From the IMG/VR virus record IMGVR_UViG_3300022150_000002, positions 1 through 23,501 of that record: a stretch of 23,501 nt of DNA. One strand, 5' to 3'. This document shows, in pieces, positions 22,369-23,501 of the stretch (its first letter is position 1; every line of letters begins with the position of its first letter). Source of the DNA: a virus. The notes under the pieces are model-generated. The model was given only the letters and a program-made list of their open reading frames with translations. It ran no database searches and had not been told where the DNA came from. Both the position numbers and the translations under genes were made by a program.

Positions 22369-22394
22369 ATAAATGTTAAAAAAAACGTTGTCAA
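22366..22394 (-). promoter_or_regulatory. Early promoter driving Cro-CII-Rep operon
   Basis: On the minus strand TTGACA (22394-22389) is followed by 17 bases and TATTGT (22371-22366). The -10 overlaps operator 1, so repressor binding would block RNA polymerase. Confidence 0.83.
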
Positions 22395-22409
22395 CTTCCT
22401 TTACCATAT

Positions 22410-22427
22410 TGTTTTGATTTACAGACA
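22410..22427. promoter_or_regulatory. CI-type operator 2 (half conserved)
   Basis: TGTTTTGATTTACAGACA keeps the right half-site ACAGACA exactly and the left half poorly. It ends ten bases before the CI start codon, over its ribosome site, so CI may limit its own synthesis. Confidence 0.62.
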
Positions 22428-22437
22428 GGCTTTAAAG

Positions 22438-23091
22438 ATGGATATAGGCGAAAGAATTCTTAGAAAGCGCATGGAAATGAAATTAACAGTAAGAGCTTTA
22501 GCCAAGTTGGTAGAGGCATCACCCGCCACAGTCTCTCAATGGGAAAACAATAGAACTCAACCCAATGGCAAAAACCTAAATAATCTTGCCAAGGCTTTTA
22601 AAACTACACCAACATGGTTACTTAATGGCAAGGACTACACAGCAAACACTTCAACAGCTAGCAACGTTGCCGAAGCACCTGCCCAATACAATACAAAATC
22701 TCTTCCTGTTTTAAGCCACGTTCAAGCGGGCGGCTGGATGGAAGCCATCGATTACAGATCACTTGGTGATGATATAGAGTGGGAAGACGCCCCCACCAGA
22801 GCAAGCGATAACTCATTCTGGCTTCGCGTTGTTGGCGACAGCATGACGTCACCGATTGGAATAAGCATCCCTGAAGGCATGTTGATACTGGTGGATCCAG
22901 ACATAGCGCCCGAAAACGGTAAATTAGTAGTCGCGAAACTAGATAACACAGACGAAGCCACCTTTAAAAAATTTGTCATTGATGCTGGTATGAAATCCTT
23001 AAGACCTCTTAACACCACTTATCCCACCATTTCCATCAATGGTAACTGTCAAATTCTTGGCGTTGTAATAGAAGCAAAATTCAAACTCTAA
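22438..23091 (+). CDS. CI-type repressor, S24 self-cleaving
   Basis: A 217-residue repressor. The frame is open further upstream, but ATG 22438 fits the family and lies after the operator region. Residues about 4-60 are an XRE HTH domain (LTVRALAKLVEASPATVSQW). The C-terminal half is a LexA/S24 peptidase: cleavage bond Ala97-Gly98 in HVQAGGW, nucleophile Ser135 in VVGDSMTSP and catalytic Lys177 in ATFKKFV. It should maintain lysogeny and be destroyed after RecA activation, so the phage is probably SOS-inducible, unlike P2 itself whose C repressor is not cleaved. It is divergent from Cro and shares a flanking operator pattern. Confidence 0.95.
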   Translation: MDIGERILRKRMEMKLTVRALAKLVEASPATVSQWENNRTQPNGKNLNNLAKAFKTTPTWLLNGKDYTANTSTASNVAEAPAQYNTKSLPVLSHVQAGGWMEAIDYRSLGDDIEWEDAPTRASDNSFWLRVVGDSMTSPIGISIPEGMLILVDPDIAPENGKLVVAKLDNTDEATFKKFVIDAGMKSLRPLNTTYPTISINGNCQILGVVIEAKFKL

Positions 23092-23111
23092 TATAAAAAA
23101 GTCAAAAGCAC

Positions 23112-23129
23112 TGTCTGTTTTTATTGACA
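23112..23129. promoter_or_regulatory. CI-type operator 3
   Basis: TGTCTGTTTTTATTGACA has the left half-site identical to operator 4 and the right half altered. Its last six bases are the TTGACA of the rightward promoter, so occupancy would cover the -35. Confidence 0.72.
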
Positions 23130-23152
23130 AGTGTTTTTAATACCCCTATTGT
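23124..23152 (+). promoter_or_regulatory. Rightward promoter of the terminal gene
   Basis: TTGACA (23124-23129), 17-base spacer and TATTGT (23147-23152), the same boxes and spacing as the Cro promoter. The -35 overlaps operator 3 and the -10 overlaps operator 4. Confidence 0.82.
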
Positions 23153-23167
23153 CTGTTTATACAGACA
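23150..23167. promoter_or_regulatory. CI-type operator 4 (perfect dyad)
   Basis: TGTCTGTTTATACAGACA is a perfect dyad with a 4-base centre; with one further matching pair the dyad reads TTGTCTGT-TTAT-ACAGACAA. It is the best copy in the window and probably the strongest repressor site. Confidence 0.92.
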
Positions 23168-23191
23168 AGCGATGACAGCAGGGGACAACCA

Positions 23192-23501
23192 ATGACTACT
23201 AAAGACAACACCACCATTATCCGCGCAATGAACAACGTAGACTTTATGGACTTCGTTGAATCTCACGACAAAAACGGCCGCTTAGAATCGGCTTGCGAAG
23301 CCTTTTTCACCGAGTACCACCACACCAATGCGGCGGATCATTTGGCCGCTATTTCTGAACAACACCTCATTTGCATCTGGCGCTTTTTCGTTTCCTACAT
23401 GACAGGCTTTGAACCGTACGGCTTCAAAATGGACATGGCGTTCGACAACGGTTGCCGCCAAGCATGGGAAACCGACGCGCTTAAAAAACTCATCACCGAA
23501 C
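23192..23501 (+). CDS. Unknown CI-controlled gene (partial, C-terminus beyond window)
   Basis: An open frame from ATG 23192, with AGGGGA eight bases upstream, reaches the right edge without a stop (at least 103 residues). It reads MTTKDNTTIIRAMNNVDFMD..., with a helical N-terminal half, HTNAADHLAAISEQHLICIW, then RFFVSYMTGFEPYGFKMDMA and WETDALKKLITE. No family is recognised. It is not like an integrase N-terminus. Its promoter carries CI operators over both boxes, so it should be silent in the lysogen and expressed on induction. The next genes, probably including the integrase, lie outside the window. Confidence 0.75.
   Translation, partial: MTTKDNTTIIRAMNNVDFMDFVESHDKNGRLESACEAFFTEYHHTNAADHLAAISEQHLICIWRFFVSYMTGFEPYGFKMDMAFDNGCRQAWETDALKKLITE

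Noticed and set aside
1-23501. tRNA genes, CRISPR arrays, insertion sequences and attachment sites
   Set aside because: No cloverleaf, regularly spaced repeats, transposase or duplicated end sequences were seen; integrase and att lie outside the window.

Overview
The window is most of a P2-like (Peduovirus-type) temperate myophage or prophage, and its layout looks closest to the HP1/K139 group. Evidence: a complete P2-style capsid and packaging set (small terminase M, capsid N, scaffold/protease O, divergent large terminase P and portal Q, head completion L), tail genes R, S, sheath, tube, chaperone and tape measure, a rolling-circle gpA-type initiator, an Ogr-like zinc finger, and a CI/Cro/CII control region. 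No chromosomal host gene is visible. Gene style and moderate GC suggest a marine gammaproteobacterium (Marinomonas-, Vibrio- or Shewanella-like), but the sequence does not fix the host.

Layout. 1-9895, minus strand: late operon, transcribed from O (scaffold) through N, M, L, R, S, sheath, tube, amidase, two holin-like membrane proteins and the tail chaperone to the tape measure, which runs off the left edge. 9896-10071: divergent late control region. 10072-13712, plus strand: large terminase, portal and an unrecognised virion-region protein. 13724-14885: two accessory ('moron') genes pointing apart, an exported HNH-type nuclease and a PH+SHOCT protein with its own terminator. 14899-16823, minus: small zinc-motif and unknown genes and a DEDD exonuclease. 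16884-22335, minus: one tightly packed early operon (Cro, CII, three small genes, Rep, Ogr-like, C5 cytosine methylase, a small Cys-motif gene). 22438-23091, plus: CI repressor. 23192-end, plus: an unknown gene cut by the window edge.

Logic. CI (LexA-like, self-cleaving) should hold down two nearly identical promoters, one driving the Cro/CII/Rep operon leftward and one driving the unknown gene rightward. Each has a TTGACA box, a 17-base spacer and TATTGT, with a CI-type dyad over its -10. On induction the early operon makes Rep, which should nick a P2-like origin inside the 3' end of its own gene, and the Ogr-like activator, expected to switch on the divergent late operons.

Least explained structures: a perfect 30-bp palindrome inside a small early gene (17146-17175), a 31-bp near-identical repeat containing a dyad ahead of two accessory genes (14243-14273 and 16851-16881), a probable -1 frameshift that extends the tail chaperone, and a candidate replication origin flanked by hairpins. 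Starts were moved from the longest reading frame where a ribosome site or overlap argued for it.
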